Assembly: GCA_023213395.1 (NCBI GenBank)
Contig: CM041465.1
Coordinates: 188,673,741 to 188,737,740 of the forward strand
DNA length: 64,000 nt
Direction: 5' to 3'
Source of the DNA: Cycas panzhihuaensis
Taxonomy: Eukaryota; Cycadophyta
In this document: positions 59,600 through 64,000 of the stretch, one piece after another
How the letters are laid out: the number at the start of each line of letters is the position of its first letter
Numbering within the stretch: the first letter of the stretch is position 1
Made by a program: the position numbers and the translations under genes
The notes under the pieces: model-generated
What the model was told of the DNA's origin: nothing
The model's input: the letters and a program-made list of their open reading frames with translations, nothing else
Databases searched by the model: none

Positions 59600-60780
59600 A
59601 GAATAAAATTTTCTCAAGTACCAAGAATTAATAAGCCTTTTAAAATCTAATCCTCCTTCTAAGGTCAAAATATGACAGGCTCCATTAATTAAATCTTTAA
59701 TTATTAAGAAAGGTCCTATCTATTTATGAACAAATTTATGTCGCCTATTGTGTAAATATTCCAACTTTAAAACTTTATCACCAACATTAAACTTTTTAGA
59801 TATAAGCTTCCTATCATAGGTAGCTTGGGCTCTAGCTTTGGATGCCATATTATTTTGCAAGGCCTGCAAGCGAGTCTCATCTAATTTCTTATGCTCCAAA
59901 AGGCAAGCTTCCCTCTGAAACTACTCATTAATAAACTCTTTCAACGAGACATGTAGGTAAGGAATCTTAACCTCTAGTGGTAAAATAGCTTCAACACCAT
60001 AGGGGAGTAAAAATGGTGTCATACCTGTAGCATTCCTAATAGAGGTTCTATAAACCCACAATGCCATAAATAACTAGGAGTGCCAATCTTTATAAGAAGT
60101 AGTGATTATCTTAGCTAGAATCTTGGCTAAGATCTTATTAAATGCTTCTACCTGGCCATTCGCTTGAGGATGATATGGGGCAAATACCCTACAAGTGATA
60201 TGAAACTTATTACACAACTCTTAGATATGGGGATTATAAAATAAGGTTCTATTATTAGTAATAATAACATCCGGTATCCCAAATCTACAAATAATATGCT
60301 AAAATATAAAAGTAGCCATGATATTTCTAGAAGCAGAAACCAATGGGATAGCTTCACTCCACTTGGTAAAATATTTAGTCGTAATTAGAATAAACTTATG
60401 CCTATTCAAAGATGCTGGAAAGATCTATTCAATATGGTCAAGACACCATTGGGAGAAAGGCCAAGGTGACACTATTGACTTCATTTCCTGTATAGGTTGA
60501 TGTATTAAAGTTACATGAGATTGACATTTCTGGTACTTTTAAACATAGGAGTGAGAATCTTTAAACAAGGTAGGTAAATAATAACCCATACAAAGAATAA
60601 GTTAGACCATCAATCGACCACCAAAGTGCCTACCACATATTCCCTCATGAGATTCTGTCAAAGTGCCTAAAGATTTATTGGGTGAGAGACACCTTAGTAG
60701 AATACCATCAAAAGAATGCTTATATAATACATCATTAAGCAAAAGGTATTACCTAGCAATAGTGTAAATTCATCTTCTCT
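59600..60780 (-). pseudogene. Gypsy integrase (element I)
   Basis: Minus-strand translation shows a zinc-binding end ('LTESHEGICGRHFGG' near 60655, 'KYQKCQSHVT' near 60530), then the core with 'PWPFSQWCLDHI' (near 60455), 'VIITNNRTLFYNP' (near 60265) where the second Asp is Asn, and 'HPQANGQVEAFNKILAKIL' (near 60165) with the Glu kept. The C-terminal part 'NMASKARAQATYDRKLISKK' and 'FNVGDKVLKLEYLHNRRHKF' is near 59850-59740. The gene ends with 'YLRKFYS' near 59605. There are about eight stops. It would integrate the element cDNA. Confidence 0.92.
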
Positions 60781-61400
60781 TCTTCGAAGTAGTAAGAGAA
60801 GGGAAAGATTGATCACAGAGATATAATCTAATCTCCCCATACCATGGATCAATAGAAGGGATGCCTTGAATATGGAAGATATATTCATCTAGGAGGGAAT
60901 CATCAATGGGTTGACTAGTGGGATTAGGAAGAGGAGTATCAACCATGATCTCTAAAAAGATCATATCTTTCTTAGATTTCCTATTTGTCACTTGTAAATC
61001 AAATTTTTAAAGTAACATAGAGCACTTACCTAATTAACTAGTAAGGTTAGATTTGGTAAGTAAATACCTTATAGGGTCTGATTAAATAATGAGGTGGACC
61101 CTATTTCCAAGGAGGTAGTAGTAAAGCTTCTTAGTAGTGAAAACTAAATCAAGGCACTCTTTCTAAAGAAAAGGATAATGAAGCTTGGCCACCATGAGGG
61201 TCCTACTAATGAAATAGATAGCCCTTTCTTTACTAAAATCATCCTCTTGTGTTGGCATCCCTACTAATGATTCTTTAATAGTTAAAGTGTATAAAATTAA
61301 TGGCTTATCAAACCTTAGCAGGGCAAGAACTAGAGTAGAAACCAAGGCTTACTTTAGCTTATCGAAGAACTCTTGAACTTGAGGAGTCTATCAAAATAAA
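60781..61400 (-). pseudogene. Gypsy RNase H and connection (element I)
   Basis: 'FDKPLILYTLTIKESLVGM', 'TQEDDFSKERAIYFISRTL' and 'YYYLLGNRVHLI' near 61310-61090 are the RNase H domain that follows RT in plant gypsy pol. The segment down to 60781 ('MVDTPLPNPTSQPIDDSLLD') is the variable connection before integrase. The first acidic residue of the usual YLAxxxxAIG(A)VL pattern is not conserved, which is typical for the tether-like RNase H of Tat elements that also have an extra one. Confidence 0.8.
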
Positions 61401-62200
61401 ATATCTTTCTTTAAAATATTTATGATAGGATTAACATCTAAGGAAAAGTCATCAATGAAACATCTTAGGAAACCAAGACTACTTAGAAAAGATTTAATCC
61501 ACTTTTGGGTCTTCGGAGGAGGCATTTGAATAATAGCCTCAATTTTTTCATGTTTAATTCTAATCCCATCTTAAGAAATAATGTTTCCTAACATCTTCCC
61601 TAACATAATGGCAAAAGCACATTTAGAAGGATTTAAGCATAAGCAATACTTTTTATAGCTCTTAAAAATGGTTATCAAATCATGTAAGTGATCAGATCTC
61701 TTGTGTGAAAGGGAAACCATATCATCCAAATATATGGCAATAATATTGCCAATCAAGTCATGAAAAATATGGACCAAAGCCCTTTTATACATCGTATCCA
61801 CATTTTTTTAATATGAATAGCATAACCTTATAAATGAAGGTACCCTAAGGAATGGTAAAAATGGTCTTATGATGGTTGTGAGGGGTTATAAAAATTTGAT
61901 TATATCTTGAAAAACTATACATAAGAGATATTACCTCCAAACTAACTATCTGATCCCAAATCTAGTTAAGAAAGGGAAGAGGAAAATTGTCTTTAGGATA
62001 CGCATCATTAATATCATGAACGTCAATGCAAATCTGAATCGTACCATTCTTCTTCACTACATGAACTATATTAGAGACCCATTGAGAATAGTCAACACTC
62101 TCGATGAATCTAGCTCCTAAAAACTTCTCTACCTCTTACTTAATGGCAAAAGAGAGGTAAGGATGGATAGGGAATTATTTTTGTCATTTGGGTTTTATGC
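61401..62200 (-). pseudogene. Gypsy reverse transcriptase (element I)
   Basis: From about 62190 the minus strand reads 'VEKFLGARFIESVDYSQWVS', 'VVKKNGTIQICIDVHDIND' and 'YPKDNFPLPFL'. Next come 'SFSRYNQIFI', 'DTMYKRALVHIFHDLIGNII' (61801) and the catalytic box 'IYLDDMVSLS' (61735-61710; usually YIDDM). 'NPSKCAFAIMLGKMLG' and 'LGFLRCFIDDFS' complete the domain near 61480. A frameshift near 61810 and stops break it. It is the domain J has lost. Confidence 0.92.
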
Positions 62201-62620
62201 TAGGAATTACTGTAATGTTATGTTCAATGATTTGGGAGTCAAATCCTTACATATCTTTATAGTCCCACATGAAAACTGAGTGGAACTCATAGAAGAGATC
62301 CTTAAACTAGGTAATCTCTTGGGGAGTACAACTAGCTCCTAACTTGATAATTTCCAAAACATCCTTAATCTCTAGATCTACATCGATGGTTTATTCCATA
62401 AGCATTAGATTCCCTTCCTCGAAATGGGAAGGGGTAGGCTCAATTAAAGAAATAGACTCTTGAGGACGAGAATAATCAACTATGACTCTTGAAAAACCTA
62501 ACTTATAATGTCCATGAGGGAAACTAGGAGATGAACCTACTAAATGCTCTAGAATCACCTTGTCATTCTCAAAATGATCCACCTAAAAGAGATTGATGAG
62601 AAAAAAGTTCTTAAATTGGA
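62201..62620 (-). pseudogene. Linker between protease and RT (element I)
   Basis: 'MDHFENDKVILEHLVGSSPS' (62582) is the counterpart of the J linker that is fused to integrase. 'HGHYKLGFSRVIVDYSRPQE' and the segment toward 62200 lead into RT as in complete gypsy pol. Confidence 0.75.
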
Positions 62621-64000
62621 AAGTAGATGGAGAGAAAGGAATGAAGGATGAAGATGGGTCAACCAAAGAGTTTGCATAAATAGTAACAAACTCCACGATC
62701 GAGGGAACATGAGAAAAATAGATGGGCCTATCTACAAACTCCCAAACTAAAGAAAAAGCTTGATTAAACTCTTGATGATTTACACTAGGGTTATGGTTAG
62801 ACTAAGATATCAAGATAAGAGACAATGGTGAAGTATCCATATGAGGACGGGTAGGAAAAGAGACAATGGAAATAGAATTAACTTCCCATACTATAGTAGA
62901 GGTGTCATTACTATTTTGACCTATATCAAGCAAATTGATATCTTCACCTCTTAATTATAGGTCTGGGTGTCAATGCAACAACATCTTCCTCTCATGGCTA
63001 TTCAACCATGTTTTAAAGAAAGAGGAGCGAGAGAAGGATGGGGGAGCATCAACATATGAATCATACATAACCAAACTTAGAGAAGTAGTTATCGAGTGAG
63101 TGGTAACAGAAGGAACTATTAGATTTACCCTTGAGCGTAAGCACAAAACCTATGAGAAATGAGTGTGAATAGAATTTGTACCAATAAGCCCAATTAGGGT
63201 TGGGCCTTGATGAGATGCAACTAAGCCCATTTGGGTTATCCATGGTCTACCCAAAAGTATATTATATTCTAAGTATAAGTTCATGATGGTAAGATCAGTG
63301 AGAACTATCGTTTCCTCTAATGTAAGAGGAAGAGTGACTTGACCTAACAACACCTTCTTATTCTTATCATACCCTTGGAAAATCCACTCGCATGGGGCAA
63401 AAAATCTCTAGATCCTCAATAAGATGAAGAGGGATTATATTGACAGATGATACTTGTCAATAATAACCTTCTTGATATTGATATCATCCTTTGTAATCTC
63501 AATGTAAAATAGGGGTATGTCATTCAGTGCATGGGTGAAATGACTAGATAAAGTAGCAAGGTCAAAAGAAATCATGGAAGTAGGTGAAGAAACTACCAAA
63601 GGAACTCCCAATATATCAAATAGAAGTTGATATTACTTAGGGCAATATTTTAACAAATTGATAACTGATATACCTACCATAATGGTCTTTAATTCTTCTA
63701 CCAAAGAGAAAGACCCATCCTTTAAAATAGAGGGAATGGACCTAAACCTGATGCAATGAGGGGGTACTAGAGGTAAAGAGATAGGATTCCTCACCATCAA
63801 ATCATCAAATGATTTAGATAGACTTATACTCTTTGTAGTCTCCACTATGTTTATAGTTCTCTTAGTGTCCCTACCTTTGGGAGGTGGGTAGGATTGATTA
63901 TTGTTTCTTTTCGTTGGAACATTTATGGGAATGGAAGTCTTCTTTGATGAATTAGAACTCGAAGATTCACCTTTATCATCTTGCACTTGCTTTTCTTTGC
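62621..64000 (-). pseudogene. Gypsy protease and C-terminal Gag region (element I)
   Basis: 63633-63986 is open on the minus strand: basic and Ser-rich, then 'MVGISVINLLKYCPK', which matches 'TAGISLIDVLRSCPK' of J near 42270. The retropepsin box is degraded ('KVIIDKYHLSI' near 63475, where J has 'TVIDNSSSVNAMPL'). 'LPLTLEETIVLTDLTIMNLY' and 'YNILLGRPWI' (63265-63240) are the typical protease C-terminal part. The frame leaves the window toward gag. Confidence 0.8.

Larger units (their letters stand above)
47776..64000 (-). mobile_element. Element I: Tat-like Ty3/gypsy element, runs off the right edge, with H nested and J in its 3' LTR
   Basis: Minus-strand order from 64000 down: end of gag, protease, RT, RNase H, integrase, (element H), extra RNase H, antisense PMD gene, tandem repeats, PPT and 3' LTR. 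It is related to J in every part but much more A+T-rich and more decayed. The 5' LTR, PBS and most of gag lie beyond the window. J interrupts its 3' LTR at CTACC. Confidence 0.88.

Noticed and set aside
1-64000. tRNA, rRNA, SINE, DNA transposon or viral integration signals
   Set aside because: I saw only tRNA-complementary primer sites, not tRNA genes, and no terminal inverted repeats or box A/B structure that I could support by eye.

Overview
The window looks like intergenic DNA from a seed plant with a large, retrotransposon-rich genome. It is about two-thirds A+T, has no intact host gene that I can recognise, and consists almost entirely of decayed LTR retrotransposons inserted into one another. 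Plant-type features include Ty1/copia elements with tRNA-iMet primer sites of the TGGTATCAGAGC type, Ty3/gypsy elements with an extra RNase H and an antisense plant-mobile-domain gene, and fragments of plant Pumilio, polyubiquitin, SDR and PPR genes. The species cannot be decided from the sequence. Every coding region carries stops or frameshifts, and I read nothing here as a working gene. My hand comparison of the LTR pairs I checked gives roughly 7-11% divergence, so the insertions are old.

Layout, left to right. (1) 1-2731: element F, a minus-strand copia fragment (gag plus long leader) cut by the window edge and ending at a TC/TA microsatellite. (2) From 3578: element D, an old plus-strand copia element. 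Its integrase is split by element G (3973-13874, plus, target duplication TCACC). G carries element A (5675-11738, minus) in its leader, and A contains a mosaic of host gene fragments at 8476-9786. D resumes at 13875 with reverse transcriptase. (3) 15331-32891: element C, a plus-strand copia element inserted in D with a perfect GGAGT duplication. C is itself split in its leader by element B (19346-27846), a member of the same family. (4) 33420-47775: element J, a minus-strand, GC-richer Ty3/gypsy element with 2.7-kb LTRs and a perfect CTACC duplication. Its reverse transcriptase and integrase core are deleted. J sits in sequence that resumes at 47776 as the 3' LTR of element I. (5) 47776-64000: element I, a minus-strand Ty3/gypsy relative of J with nearly complete pol, running off the right edge and interrupted by element H (55234-59381, minus).

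The elements fall into groups. B, C and F are one autonomous-type copia family with 3.5-4 kb leaders. A, G and H are a gag-only, non-autonomous copia family that shares an unrecognised C-terminal signature just before the polypurine tract. D is a separate copia element. I and J are Tat-like Ty3/gypsy elements; both carry an extra RNase H and, on the opposite strand, a plant-mobile-domain gene with what looks like an intron at the same place and in the same phase. That antisense gene, the captured gene mosaic in A and the A/G/H signature are the observations most worth following up.
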